From NCBI RefSeq assembly GCF_022968825.1, contig NZ_JALHKS010000002.1:434001-498000 (forward strand): a stretch of 64,000 nt of DNA. Direction: 5' to 3'. Shown one piece after another: positions 26,645 through 35,573 of the stretch. Numbering within the stretch: position 1 is the first letter of the stretch; each line of letters begins with the position of its first letter. The stretch is from Chryseobacterium salipaludis (GTDB lineage Bacteria > Bacteroidota > Bacteroidia > Flavobacteriales > Weeksellaceae). The notes beneath the pieces were generated by a model that did not search any database, had not been told where the DNA came from, and was given only the letters and a program-made list of their open reading frames with translations. The position numbers and the translations under genes are program-made.

Positions 26645-28834
26645 ATGAATTATAAAGTACCGCTCGTGGTGGCCGCGTTATTCTTCTCGCAGACAGCTCT
26701 GGCACAGCAGGATAAAAATTCAGGGACGAAAGAAAAGGACATCGAAGGTGTGGTTATCGTTAAAACCAAAAAGGCGGTAGAACAGAAGGCGGACCGCACT
26801 ATTTTTGACTTCTCGGAGCAGGAGCACCTGAACACCGGTTCCGCTATGGAAGGTATTAAAAAACTGCCGGGCCTGATTGCCACCGACGTGGCCGGCATGA
26901 TGTACCAGGGAAAGCTGCTGGATGTGTATCTGAACGGGCGGCCGCTGAATATTTCCAGCAATGAATTAACTTCTTTTCTGGAAGGGATGCCCGCCAATTC
27001 CATTGAGAAGATCGAAGTAATTACCCAGCCCGGCGCCGAGTTTCCGGCTTCCTCAGGCGGCGCTATTATGAACATCGTGACGAATAAAAATGCACTCAAG
27101 TATCTTTCTGCAACCTATTCCGGCAATTATTCTTTCACCAATGAAGACAAATTCCGCAGCCGCACGAGCCACTCGCTTAGTCTGAATGCGCGTAATAAAT
27201 ACTTCGGCTGGCAACTTCGCGTAGGTCAAAACTACCGCGAAAGCAAACTGTTCAGCAATCAGGATTATTTAGCGTTTACCGATACAGACCGTATTGGTCG
27301 TGGCGCCTTTGCCAAAGCGGGACTTACTTTTGATCTGGGAATGGATAAACTTCTGGTGAACTATGATGTTTATCAGAATAATAATGACAACCAAACCCTG
27401 AGTAGTGGTTCCTTTGCTTTACCGGGAAATATCATTAACGAATTTACAGCTTTGGACGCCGCCAAAACCAATTCCCTGCGCCAGGAAGGCGTGCTGACGT
27501 ACCAAAAACGTTTTGATGATAAAAACCGCAAACTCGACTTTCAGGCAGGCTACACCAGAAGCAATAACGACTTTTATCAGGATAATATTTATAATCAGTC
27601 CATGGCAGGCGGCTACCAGACTTTGGGAAGGCTGCTGGACAACAGTTCTTTGATGCAGGTTTCCAATCTGAAGGTGGACTATTCCCAGCCGCTCCGGCTT
27701 CTGGATGAGGGTAAAATAAGTTTTGGCGGTCTGTATGAATATCAGCAGTTCAACACGTCCAGTAAAGGCATCACAAATCTGGAATATGAACGCAATACGG
27801 CTGCTTCCTACCTGGAATTGCAGGCGAAACTGAACAAGTTTGATTTTACCCTGGGAACCCGCGCCGAAAATTATGATATTTCCGGTATTACCCGCTTCAC
27901 GGATAATGAAGGGATGCTGCAGCAGTCGGCTTTAATTCCTTTTAATAAATTTCGTTTTTTCCCGAATGCCAGTGTTCAGTATAATTTTATGAACCAGGTA
28001 TATCTGGCCTTTAATTATAACAAAAAAATTACACTGCCGAGCATCTCAGCGCTGAACCCGAACAACAATACCTTTGCCGGACCGAATTCCACCGTATCGG
28101 GAAACCCGTATCTGCAACCGACTATTTATGATAATTTCGAGGTGAAAGTGTCTGCTTTCGATTATGCCTTCATCGGTTATAATGTATCGCAGATTGACAA
28201 TCAGGTCGCACAGTCCTTATCGCGCGAAGGCGACGTCATCAAAAGTGAGCAGGTGAACATTCCGGATATGCGGATTCATAATTTCAATATAGGAATGCCG
28301 ATCCCTTTTATGATTTTCAATACACCGCTGAGTGAAATTATGAAAGTGAATTTTAACCCGGATAAAATCAACTTTGTTTTTGTGTATGCAGGTTATATTA
28401 AACATGAAATTTTGGGCAGAGATTCGAAAGGGCTGAAAGTGCTAAACCTGATGGCGCAGGTGATCTTGCCGTATCAGGTGAAAATGACTGCAAACTACAA
28501 TTTGCTTTCAAAAAAGGCAGGATTCTATTATTTCGAATCAGAGCGGCCGTTTAATGAGCGCTTCGACCTGACCTTCTCCCGGAAATTCCTGAATGATAAA
28601 CTTACACTTTCTGTTTTCGGCAACGACCTGTTTAATACCCAGGCTACCCAACTGCACTCCACACCGGTGACCGGCAACAGTGTCTTTTTGTACAGCAAAA
28701 GCGATACGCGTACTTTTGGTCTTTCGGTAAATTATAAAATTCCGACCCGCAATAAGCTGGCAAAGGAAGATCCGAATATGTTGCCTGCAATGGAAACTAA
28801 TGACAACGGCGGTATAACCCCAAAGACATTGTAA
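26645..28834 (+). CDS. Outer-membrane beta-barrel protein, TonB-receptor-like (OMP_b-brl_3 type)
   Basis: A 729-residue outer-membrane protein with a signal peptide ending near ALAQQ. A plug-like domain covers about 35-150 (LLDVYLNGRPLNISSNEL, then IEKIEVITQPGAEFPASSGG), followed by a long barrel that ends in a strand containing FGLSVNYKI and a C-terminal acidic tail. The pattern 'GxxIxxIPxxxI..IEVIT.PGAEF...G.GGiINIvt' is that of the Bacteroidota beta-barrel family related to TonB receptors but lacking an evident TonB box and carboxypeptidase-like domain. Substrate unknown. It is transcribed alone, with a terminator behind it. Confidence 0.82.
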   Translation: MNYKVPLVVAALFFSQTALAQQDKNSGTKEKDIEGVVIVKTKKAVEQKADRTIFDFSEQEHLNTGSAMEGIKKLPGLIATDVAGMMYQGKLLDVYLNGRPLNISSNELTSFLEGMPANSIEKIEVITQPGAEFPASSGGAIMNIVTNKNALKYLSATYSGNYSFTNEDKFRSRTSHSLSLNARNKYFGWQLRVGQNYRESKLFSNQDYLAFTDTDRIGRGAFAKAGLTFDLGMDKLLVNYDVYQNNNDNQTLSSGSFALPGNIINEFTALDAAKTNSLRQEGVLTYQKRFDDKNRKLDFQAGYTRSNNDFYQDNIYNQSMAGGYQTLGRLLDNSSLMQVSNLKVDYSQPLRLLDEGKISFGGLYEYQQFNTSSKGITNLEYERNTAASYLELQAKLNKFDFTLGTRAENYDISGITRFTDNEGMLQQSALIPFNKFRFFPNASVQYNFMNQVYLAFNYNKKITLPSISALNPNNNTFAGPNSTVSGNPYLQPTIYDNFEVKVSAFDYAFIGYNVSQIDNQVAQSLSREGDVIKSEQVNIPDMRIHNFNIGMPIPFMIFNTPLSEIMKVNFNPDKINFVFVYAGYIKHEILGRDSKGLKVLNLMAQVILPYQVKMTANYNLLSKKAGFYYFESERPFNERFDLTFSRKFLNDKLTLSVFGNDLFNTQATQLHSTPVTGNSVFLYSKSDTRTFGLSVNYKIPTRNKLAKEDPNMLPAMETNDNGGITPKTL

Positions 28835-28845
28835 CCTGAAAAATG

Positions 28846-28883
28846 AAATCCTCTGTTTATTCAAAAAGAGGATTTTATTTTTT
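28846..28883 (+). terminator. Intrinsic terminator after the outer-membrane barrel gene
   Basis: A nine-bp stem (AAATCCTCT at 28846-28854, AGAGGATTT at 28867-28875) followed by TATTTTTTT. The opposite-strand pseudouridine synthase gene ends 20 bases further on. Confidence 0.82.
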
Positions 28884-28903
28884 TAAAAATATTTTAATTT
28901 AAA

Positions 28904-29581
28904 TTAACTTTCACACGCCGCCCAAACCGCATCTCCTGCCGGAACCGGTGCTGTCACCTTCAGTTCTTCTTTCGTCACGGGATGGATCAACTTCAGTTGC
29001 CGCGCATGCAGATGAATGCCGCCATCGGGATTGGAGCGCGGGGCGCCGTATTTCAGGTCGCCTTTGATCGGAGCTCCTAATTTGGATAACTGCGCCCGGA
29101 TCTGGTGGTGCCGGCCGGTTTCCAGATCTACTTCCAGCAACTGGAAATTGTCCAGTTTCTTCAAAAGTTGATAGTTCAGGATGGCCTCTTTTGCATTCGG
29201 CGTTGGTTTGGTGAACACGGTGGACTTATTGCTTTTCTCGTTTTTCAGCAGGTAATTCACGAGTCTTTGCTGTGCCGGAATATCTGCAGGCGTCGTTACT
29301 GCCCAGTAGGTCTTTTTAATTTCACGATGCTTCACCATCTGCGTCAGTCGCGTGAGTGCTTTGGAGGTTTTAGCGTAAATCACCAGCCCCGAGGTCGGCC
29401 GGTCAATCCGGTGCACCAATCCCAGGAACACATTGCCCGGTTTCTGGTCTCTTTTTTTAATAAAGTCTTTCAGTAGTTCCAGCAGCGAGGCATCGCCGGT
29501 CTTATCGCCCTGCACCAGCTGTCCGGTTTTTTTATTAATGATGAGCAAATGGTTGTCCTCGTAGATGATTTGTTCCTTCAT
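28904..29581 (-). CDS. RluA-family pseudouridine synthase
   Basis: A 225-residue single-domain enzyme that isomerises uridine to pseudouridine in rRNA or tRNA. The catalytic Asp lies in HRIDRPTSGLVIYAKT (about 57-72), and ETGRHHQIRAQL near residue 153 binds the RNA or uridine. There is no N-terminal S4 domain, which makes it the short type related to RluA and RluC. The target site cannot be deduced. It is the last gene of a minus-strand run from the crotonase gene at 32.2 kb. Confidence 0.92.
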   Translation of the reverse strand: MKEQIIYEDNHLLIINKKTGQLVQGDKTGDASLLELLKDFIKKRDQKPGNVFLGLVHRIDRPTSGLVIYAKTSKALTRLTQMVKHREIKKTYWAVTTPADIPAQQRLVNYLLKNEKSNKSTVFTKPTPNAKEAILNYQLLKKLDNFQLLEVDLETGRHHQIRAQLSKLGAPIKGDLKYGAPRSNPDGGIHLHARQLKLIHPVTKEELKVTAPVPAGDAVWAACES

Positions 29582-29601
29582 CGTTTCTTTAGCGGGTATG
29601 A

Positions 29602-30114
29602 TTACAGCTTTAGGTATTTTTTTAAGAATAATCGCTGGGATTCAAACGCCAGTTGGCCAGTCTGAATTTCCTGCACCGGAATCCAAACGGTTTCCGATAT
29701 TTCTGAAGTTTCCATATCCACCGCAAAACGCTCCGCAACACGATACTCGAAGAATAAATCCAGCGTCTGGTACGGAATGTTTTTGTACTGATACACATTG
29801 GGATGACTGCCGGTGTAGCGCAGATTGCTTTTATCCACCTGCAACTGCAATTCCTCAAAAAGTTCCCGGGCACAGGCACCTTCTGCTGTTTCCTGCGGAT
29901 CTACAAAGCCGCCGGCCAGATCAAGCTTTCCCAATCCCGGCTGCTGATTACGGCGCGTGAAAAAGATTTCCTCTTCGCAACGGATGATGACCGCCACGGC
30001 CGCTGCCATATTATGATAGAGCGTAAACCGGCATTCGGGACAGAACCATTTTTTCGGCTCCTGCCAAGTCAGTGTTTTTTCACCGCATTGCGGGCAGTAG
30101 GAGAGTTGCTTCAT
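29602..30114 (-). CDS. NUDIX hydrolase with N-terminal zinc ribbon
   Basis: A 170-residue protein. Residues 1-35 form a zinc ribbon (CPQCGEKT and FCPECRF), followed by a NUDIX domain with the box GGFVDPQETAEGACARELFE and continuing EELQL (about 65-90), which matches Gx5Ex7REUxEExGU apart from the last Gly. NudC-like arrangement suggests hydrolysis of a nucleoside diphosphate derivative such as NADH or NAD-capped RNA, but the NudC specificity motif is not clear. It overlaps the xerD stop by four bases. Confidence 0.88.
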   Translation of the reverse strand: MKQLSYCPQCGEKTLTWQEPKKWFCPECRFTLYHNMAAAVAVIIRCEEEIFFTRRNQQPGLGKLDLAGGFVDPQETAEGACARELFEELQLQVDKSNLRYTGSHPNVYQYKNIPYQTLDLFFEYRVAERFAVDMETSEISETVWIPVQEIQTGQLAFESQRLFLKKYLKL

Positions 30115-31019
30115 TCAGCCATATTTCTGGGATGGTAATTCAGGATCACATCACGCAGTTCGTCATTTTTAAGGTGGGTATAAATCTCCGTGGTCGTGAT
30201 GCTGCTGTGGCCGAGCATTTCCTGGATATACCGCAGGTCTGCACCATTCTGCAACAAGTGTGTGGCGAAAGAGTGGCGGAAGGTGTGCGGGGAAATCTTC
30301 TTGCTGATGCCTGCTTTCTCCGTAAGTTCTTTAATGATAATGAAGACGATCACACGGGACATAGCAGAACCGCGGCTGTTCAGGAACAAAATATCTTCGC
30401 ACTTTTTGTTGATTTTATAATTAGAACGTACCGTATCGATGTATTCGCGGATAAGCTGAGCCGTGTATAAAGCTAGTGGAACAAACCGTGTTTTGTCGCC
30501 CTTGCCTTCTACTTTCAGGTACAGTTCCTTAAAGTTGATATTGGAAATCTTTAAATCAATCAATTCGGAAACCCGCAGACCACAGCCGTATAATACCTCG
30601 ATCATGCATTGGTTCCGCTTGCCCAAATCGGTGGAAATATCAATCGCTTTGATGATGCGCTCCACATCTTCATAGCTTAAAGTATCCGGGAGGTAAAGGC
30701 CGAGTTTCGGACCTTCCACCAGCGCAGCCGGATTATCGCTTCTGAGTTCGTCGTCCTGCAGATATTTAAAAAACGCTTTGATGGAAGAAACCCAGCGTGC
30801 CTGTGTGCGCTCACTGAACTTCTTTTTGGAAAACTGAAACAGGAATTCCTGAATATGCTCGAAGGTAATATCCAGCGGACCAACGCCTTCCAGGTCGATG
30901 CTGCCGTAGTCCTTCAGTTTTTTGATATCACGCAGATACGCATCTACCGTATTATTGGAAAAGTTTCTTTCAAATCTCAGAAAGTTCTCGAAATCGGTTA
31001 TTTTTTCATCCCAGGTCAT
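30111..31019 (-). CDS. xerD: Tyrosine recombinase XerD
   Basis: A 302-residue site-specific recombinase of standard length. It has an N-terminal SAM-like core-binding domain (about 5-95) and a catalytic domain with GCGLRVSELI (Arg), VEGKGDKTRFVP (Lys), HTFRHSFATHLL (His-x-x-Arg) and LGHSSITTTEIYTH with the nucleophilic Tyr. Xer recombinases resolve chromosome dimers at dif. It sits among housekeeping genes, with no att sites or phage genes seen, so it is the chromosomal enzyme and not an integrase of a mobile element. Confidence 0.93.
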   Translation of the reverse strand: MTWDEKITDFENFLRFERNFSNNTVDAYLRDIKKLKDYGSIDLEGVGPLDITFEHIQEFLFQFSKKKFSERTQARWVSSIKAFFKYLQDDELRSDNPAALVEGPKLGLYLPDTLSYEDVERIIKAIDISTDLGKRNQCMIEVLYGCGLRVSELIDLKISNINFKELYLKVEGKGDKTRFVPLALYTAQLIREYIDTVRSNYKINKKCEDILFLNSRGSAMSRVIVFIIIKELTEKAGISKKISPHTFRHSFATHLLQNGADLRYIQEMLGHSSITTTEIYTHLKNDELRDVILNYHPRNMAE

Positions 31020-31039
31020 TGTGTTGTGTTTTTTTGAAA

Positions 31040-31477
31040 TTAAAGGTCAGTTACTTTCAGCACTTCGATGCCGTGGTTCTTCAGAAAACCAATGCCGTCT
31101 TCATCTGAATATTCATCAATATACACCAGCTTTCTGATGCCTGCCTGCAATATCAGTTTGCTGCACTCCTTGCAGGGGGAAAGTGTCAGATAAAGCGTGG
31201 CACCTTCCGCTGATTGCGTGGAGCGCGACAGTTTCAGGATGGCATTTGCTTCTGCATGGAGCACGTACCACAAGGTTTTGCCGTTCTCATCTTCACAGCA
31301 GTTTTCAAACCCGGAGGGTGTGCCGTTGTACCCGTCTGAAATAATCATCCGGTCTTTCACAATAATGGCGCCCACTTTTCGGCGCTCGCAGTGCGAAAGT
31401 TGTGCCCACACCTGCGCCATTCTCAGGTAAGCGCGGTCAAATTTGGTAACTTCCGGTTGCAGTGTGGTATTGGCCAT
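31040..31477 (-). CDS. dCMP/CMP deaminase family protein
   Basis: A 145-residue zinc deaminase from start MANTTLQPEV at 31477. Zinc ligands are in HAEANAILK (His and catalytic Glu) and PCKECSKLI (two Cys), with the nucleotide-binding GYNGTPSGFENC upstream. The family converts dCMP to dUMP for thymidylate synthesis. I prefer this start to the in-frame ATG at 31534, because the latter overlaps the previous gene by 55 bases while 31477 lies one base after its stop. Confidence 0.9.
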   Translation of the reverse strand: MANTTLQPEVTKFDRAYLRMAQVWAQLSHCERRKVGAIIVKDRMIISDGYNGTPSGFENCCEDENGKTLWYVLHAEANAILKLSRSTQSAEGATLYLTLSPCKECSKLILQAGIRKLVYIDEYSDEDGIGFLKNHGIEVLKVTDL

Positions 31478-31478
31478 T

Positions 31479-32246
31479 TTAAAAGGCGGGTTTTCTTTTT
31501 TCCAGAAAAGCTTGCACGCCTTCCTTCTTGTCATTCATTCCGAACAGTGCACCAAAAGAGGCGATTTCGGTTTCAAAACCTTCTTTCGTATCACTTTGGT
31601 TTACGGCCTCAATTGCTTTGGCAATCGCCATTGGTGAATTGGCGGCAATCTGCGCGGCAAGTTCTTTTGTTTTATCCAGTAGTTCATCGGCGCTGAAGAC
31701 CTCATTCACCAAACCGATTTCCTTTGCGCGTGCTGCGCCCATCATTTTAGCCGAGAAAATAATCTCATTAGCCAGTCCTTTGCCAATCAGCTTTGGCAAC
31801 CTTTGGGTTCCGCCGTAGCCCGGAATGAGGCCCAGCGTAACTTCGGGCAGGCCCAGTTTTGCATTATCTGAAGCGTATCGGATATGGCAGCTCAGTGCCA
31901 GCTCCAGGCCGCCGCCCAAGGCAAAACCATTCACTGCAGCAATCACCGGTTTGCTCATGTTTTCAATTTTATTAAATAAAGTATCCTGACCGGTACGCGC
32001 CAGTTGCTCGGCTTCGGCTACACTGTAATCAGCAAACTCCTTAATATCAGCTCCGGCAACAAACGCTTTTTCACCGCTTCCGGTTATGATGATGACCCGG
32101 CAGTTATCGTCTGCGGATAGCATATCCAGGGCGGTGCTTATTTCTTTAATCGTCGCAGCATTCAGCGCATTCAGATTCTTTGGCCTGTTGATGGTGATGA
32201 TGGCTGTTCGCGCGTCTCTTTCTATTACAATGTTCTCGTTTGTCAT
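31479..32246 (-). CDS. Enoyl-CoA hydratase/isomerase family protein
   Basis: A 255-residue crotonase from start MTNENIVIER at 32246. The oxyanion hole is in AFVAGADIKEF and GFALGGGLELAL, and the catalytic Glu is in LGLPEVTLGLIPGYGGTQRL. It hydrates enoyl-CoA, for instance in fatty-acid or 3-hydroxybutyryl-CoA metabolism. It is the first gene of the minus-strand run (crotonase, dCMP deaminase, xerD, NUDIX, pseudouridine synthase). The ATG at 32288 is rejected, as its extra residues do not fit the family N-terminus. Confidence 0.92.
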   Translation of the reverse strand: MTNENIVIERDARTAIITINRPKNLNALNAATIKEISTALDMLSADDNCRVIIITGSGEKAFVAGADIKEFADYSVAEAEQLARTGQDTLFNKIENMSKPVIAAVNGFALGGGLELALSCHIRYASDNAKLGLPEVTLGLIPGYGGTQRLPKLIGKGLANEIIFSAKMMGAARAKEIGLVNEVFSADELLDKTKELAAQIAANSPMAIAKAIEAVNQSDTKEGFETEIASFGALFGMNDKKEGVQAFLEKRKPAF

Positions 32247-32413
32247 AACTGGGAGTACTTTATAAAAATAGTGCCGCAAATTAAACAATATTTTCCACTT
32301 AAAGGTTTATGAGTCCTGATTTTGCAGGCTTTTCCATTTATTTTAAAGCAGAATATGAATATATTACCACCTAAAGAGATAATACCTATATTTGGCATAG
32401 GAAAAAATAATCT

Positions 32414-33367
32414 ATGAACATTCAGCAACTCGAATATCTCATCGCCGTTGATAAGTACCGGCACTTCGGCAATGCTGCGCAGGCCTGTTTTATAACCCAG
32501 CCGACTTTAAGTGCCATGATTCAGAAATTTGAGGACGAACTGGATGTCAAGGTATTTGACCGCACCACCCATCCCATTCGTACTACCGATGTGGGCGCGC
32601 AGATTATTGAAGAAGCAAAAAAAGTCATTGATGCGATTAATGATTTAAAAAGCAAAGCCAATGCGCTGAACAATGTGCTGGCAGGTAAAGTAAATCTCGG
32701 AATTATTCCCACGGTGGCAGGATATGTATTGCCGGCCAGCTTGTTTAATTTCCTGCAGGAGCATCCGCGGATTGAGCTTAATGTAAAAGAACTCACCACC
32801 GACAATATTATCCGTGCCCTGAAAACCGGTGAAATTGATGCCGGAATTATTTCGACACCGTACGCCGCGGCTGAAGAATTTTATCAGGATTTTCTTTTCA
32901 ATGAAGAGCTGATGCTTTACACGGCGGAAGAAAGCGAGGAACAGAAGAAAGACAGCTTCGTGATTCCTGAAAAAATAGATGTGCGCAAAGTTTGGCTGCT
33001 GGAAGAAGGAAACTGCCTGAGGACCCAGTTTGAAAACATCTGTGAACTGCGGGAAAATACTTCTACGCCGAAAAACCTGGATTTTACCGCCTCGAATATT
33101 AATACGCTGGTACAGCTGGTAGACCGGCTGGGCGGTATCAGTATCCTGCCGGAACTTGCCGTGGAACAGCTTTCGGAAAAACAGCGCGAAAAAGTGAAGC
33201 GTTTCCGCAAACCTTTCCCGTACCGCGAGATTTCCATGATTTATTATAAACCCACGTACAAGCAGAAAATCCTGGATGAACTGATCGCGTTTATCTCCTC
33301 TTCCCTGGAAAAGCAGTTGAATTATAATAAAGAACCAAAAGAATTTGTGGGCATTAAGCCTCAATGA
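32414..33367 (+). CDS. oxyR: LysR-type peroxide regulator OxyR
   Basis: A 317-residue LysR-family regulator. The N-terminal helix-turn-helix is typical (QLEYLIAVDKYRHFGNAAQA), and the effector domain carries two Cys in NCLRTQFENIC (near residues 199 and 208), the spacing and surroundings of the redox-active Cys pair of OxyR. It should sense hydrogen peroxide by disulfide formation and activate peroxide defence genes; none are in the window. A -7 box TATATTTG at 32387-32394 precedes it. Confidence 0.92.
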   Translation: MNIQQLEYLIAVDKYRHFGNAAQACFITQPTLSAMIQKFEDELDVKVFDRTTHPIRTTDVGAQIIEEAKKVIDAINDLKSKANALNNVLAGKVNLGIIPTVAGYVLPASLFNFLQEHPRIELNVKELTTDNIIRALKTGEIDAGIISTPYAAAEEFYQDFLFNEELMLYTAEESEEQKKDSFVIPEKIDVRKVWLLEEGNCLRTQFENICELRENTSTPKNLDFTASNINTLVQLVDRLGGISILPELAVEQLSEKQREKVKRFRKPFPYREISMIYYKPTYKQKILDELIAFISSSLEKQLNYNKEPKEFVGIKPQ

Positions 33368-33387
33368 TTTATCGCAGCAAAATAATG

Positions 33388-33418
33388 TTGTGCCGCTGCG
33401 AAATAACCCCTAAATTTG
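33388..33418 (+). promoter_or_regulatory. Promoter of the metK leader
   Basis: TTG at 33388-33390, a spacer of exactly 20 bases, and TAAATTTG at 33411-33418: a full match to TTG-N-TAnnTTTG. Predicted initiation near 33425 gives an RNA that begins about six bases before the SAM-II-like aptamer. Confidence 0.78.
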
Positions 33419-33430
33419 CGCCCAACAACC

Positions 33431-33482
33431 CGGGAGGAAAAATTTGTACTGATTGCAACCTCTGTAAAAAATGCTAAAAACG
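33431..33482 (+). promoter_or_regulatory. SAM-II-type riboswitch upstream of metK
   Basis: The leader has GAGG (33434-33437) pairing with CCTC (33459-33462), with AAAAATTTGT and TGATTGCAAC between them, then TGTAAAAAATGCTAAAAACG. This reproduces the order of the SAM-II (SAM_alpha) pseudoknot: P1, a U-rich loop, TTGCA-A/G-CC closing P1, then TAAA and GCTAAAA. The second helix would pair TTGCA-type loop bases with the downstream TGC. Position in the leader of the S-adenosylmethionine synthetase gene, with a promoter just upstream, agrees. Identification is by eye; a covariance-model search would settle it. Confidence 0.78.
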
Positions 33483-33557
33483 ATCTTATCTTTTAGTTTC
33501 CTTTGCAGTCAGCGCCTTTTTTCTTCTGTTGTTTTTATCTAAACAAACAAAAGAATT

Positions 33558-34838
33558 ATGTCTTATTTATTTACCTCTGAATCGGTTTCCGAGGGACATC
33601 CGGATAAAGTAGCTGATCAGATCTCTGATGCCTTAATCGATAACTTTCTGGCTTTCGACCCGAATTCCAAAGTGGCCTGCGAAACGCTTGTGACTACCGG
33701 ACAGGTTGTGCTGGCCGGCGAAGTGAAATCTCAGGCATATCTGGATGTGCAGGACATTGCCCGCACCGTCATCAATGAAATTGGCTATACCAAGGGCGAA
33801 TACATGTTCAGCGGCAATTCCTGCGGCGTGATTTCTGCCATTCACGAGCAGTCTCCGGATATCAATCAGGGCGTAGACCGCGTTTCTGAATCCGATGATT
33901 TCGAAACCCGCGCCAATCTGCAGGGAGCCGGTGACCAGGGAATGATGTTCGGTTACGCCACGAATGAAACAGAGAATTATATGCCGCTGGCACTGGATCT
34001 GGCACATGCCATTCTAAAAGAGCTTTCTGCCATTCGCCGGGAAAACAGTGATATTACCTATCTGCGTCCGGATTCGAAGTCGCAGGTAACCATCGAATAT
34101 TCCGATGATCATAAGCCGGTGCGCATTGATTCCATTGTAATTTCCACGCAGCATGATGATTTCGGCAGCGAAGAGGCGATGCTGGCAAAAATCCGCAAGG
34201 ACATGATTGGAATGGTCATTCCGCGCGTGAAGGCGAAGCAACCGCGTGATATTCAGGAACTGTTCAATGATCAGATAACCTATCATATCAACCCGACCGG
34301 AAAATTTGTAATCGGTGGGCCACACGGTGATTCCGGTCTGACGGGCCGAAAAATTATCGTGGATACGTATGGTGGGAAAGGTGCCCACGGCGGTGGTGCT
34401 TTCTCTGGAAAAGATCCGTCCAAGGTAGACCGAAGTGCTGCCTATGCGGTGCGCCATATTGCCAAGAATATGGTAGCAGCCGGTATTGCGGATGAAGTGC
34501 TGGTGCAGGTGTCTTATGCTATCGGTGTTGCTGAGCCTTGTGGCCTGTATATCAATACCTACGGAACTTCCAAAGTAAATATGTCCGACGGCGCTATTGC
34601 GACGAAGATTTCGAAGTTGTTCGATCTTCGTCCGTTTGCTATCGAGCAAAACCTGAAGCTGCGCAATCCGATTTACCGGGATACGGCTACCTACGGACAC
34701 ATGGGAAGAACGCCGTTCACGGCGAGCCGTACCTTTAAAAAAGCAAACGGTGAACTGAAAACCATCGATAACCTGGAGTTCTTCACCTGGGAGAAGCTGG
34801 ACAGGGTAGAAGATATCCGGAAGGAATTTAATTTTTAA
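33558..34838 (+). CDS. metK: S-adenosylmethionine synthetase
   Basis: A 426-residue enzyme making S-adenosylmethionine from ATP and methionine. It has the N-terminal [20 protein letters not shown], the ATP motif [12 protein letters not shown] (near 123), and the P-loop-like [17 protein letters not shown] followed by the Lys/Asp-rich [13 protein letters not shown]. Length is slightly above the usual 385-400, as in other flavobacteria. Feedback by the product through the leader riboswitch is likely. Confidence 0.97.
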   Translation: MSYLFTSESVSEGHPDKVADQISDALIDNFLAFDPNSKVACETLVTTGQVVLAGEVKSQAYLDVQDIARTVINEIGYTKGEYMFSGNSCGVISAIHEQSPDINQGVDRVSESDDFETRANLQGAGDQGMMFGYATNETENYMPLALDLAHAILKELSAIRRENSDITYLRPDSKSQVTIEYSDDHKPVRIDSIVISTQHDDFGSEEAMLAKIRKDMIGMVIPRVKAKQPRDIQELFNDQITYHINPTGKFVIGGPHGDSGLTGRKIIVDTYGGKGAHGGGAFSGKDPSKVDRSAAYAVRHIAKNMVAAGIADEVLVQVSYAIGVAEPCGLYINTYGTSKVNMSDGAIATKISKLFDLRPFAIEQNLKLRNPIYRDTATYGHMGRTPFTASRTFKKANGELKTIDNLEFFTWEKLDRVEDIRKEFNF

Positions 34839-34853
34839 AAATATTTGGAAATC

Positions 34854-34889
34854 ACTGCTTTACCGGAAATGGTGAAGCAGTTTTTATTT
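34854..34889 (+). terminator. Intrinsic terminator after metK
   Basis: An 11-bp stem (ACTGCTTTACC at 34854-34864 with GGTGAAGCAGT at 34871-34881, one G-T pair), loop GGAAAT, then TTTTATTTT. Confidence 0.85.
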
Positions 34890-34919
34890 TAACTTTGAAT
34901 CTTTATAAACATCATTATT

Positions 34920-35402
34920 ATGAAGAAGCTGTTATTTGCTTTTGTAATTATATTTTCTGCCCAAATGACCAATGCGCAACTGACGGTGCACAAAGCAGTC
35001 CATGTCGGGTACGCTTACCAGAATCAGAGCTTCGGCGAGATTGGTGGTCGTTTATTGATGCTGAAAACGGATGATGTGGTGTACCGCGTGGGCGCCGCGG
35101 CATTAATGGGAAGTGTGAACGGCGAATTTGCGGTGATGCCGAAGGTGCAGGGTGATATTTTATTCAATTTTCAGCGGAATGTGGATTTATATCATTCGGT
35201 ATACTGGCTCGTAGGTGCAGAAGCTACTACGAAATATGTAGCCCCGAAAGCCGGGGTTTCTTTATTTGGATTGATAGACCTGACTGGTGGCTATGGTTTC
35301 TCACTGGATGAAAAAGGTCTTAAGGGTAAAAAACTGGAAGGACTGAATATGAACTTCACCCTCAATTTACCTGTGGTGATGCTGTATGAGCTGTTTGATT
35401 GA
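34920..35402 (+). CDS. Secreted protein of unknown function, possible small outer-membrane protein
   Basis: A 160-residue protein with a clear signal peptide (MKKLLFAFVIIFSAQMTNAQ). The mature part alternates hydrophobic and polar residues with many aromatic/Gly positions (HVGYAYQNQSFGEIGGRLLM), as in small beta barrels, but no family is recognised. It is flanked by the metK terminator and the ECF sigma factor gene, so it is probably transcribed alone. Confidence 0.7.
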   Translation: MKKLLFAFVIIFSAQMTNAQLTVHKAVHVGYAYQNQSFGEIGGRLLMLKTDDVVYRVGAAALMGSVNGEFAVMPKVQGDILFNFQRNVDLYHSVYWLVGAEATTKYVAPKAGVSLFGLIDLTGGYGFSLDEKGLKGKKLEGLNMNFTLNLPVVMLYELFD

Positions 35403-35573
35403 TAAATTTTGGAAAATATTATCTTTTTTTTAACAGAGTATTAACTTTTTTACTATTTTAGCCACTCACTAAAATGTCACCTATAGATCTAAAACTCTAC
35501 TGATTTTTATTAAAGGAAAACAAAAACTCTGATGGCAGGGTGATTTTTGTGGTTCATTTTTATAAACTGAGTT

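Noticed and set aside
30111-31019. Tyrosine recombinase as the integrase of a mobile element
   Set aside because: It has XerD length and motifs, lies in a housekeeping operon with overlapping genes, and there are no att-like repeats or phage genes near it.
33372-33400. Inverted repeat TCGCAGC...GCTGCGA after oxyR as a terminator
   Set aside because: Only seven pairs, a 15-base loop and no T-run; it overlaps the -33 box of the metK promoter. It might be an operator, but there is no support for that.
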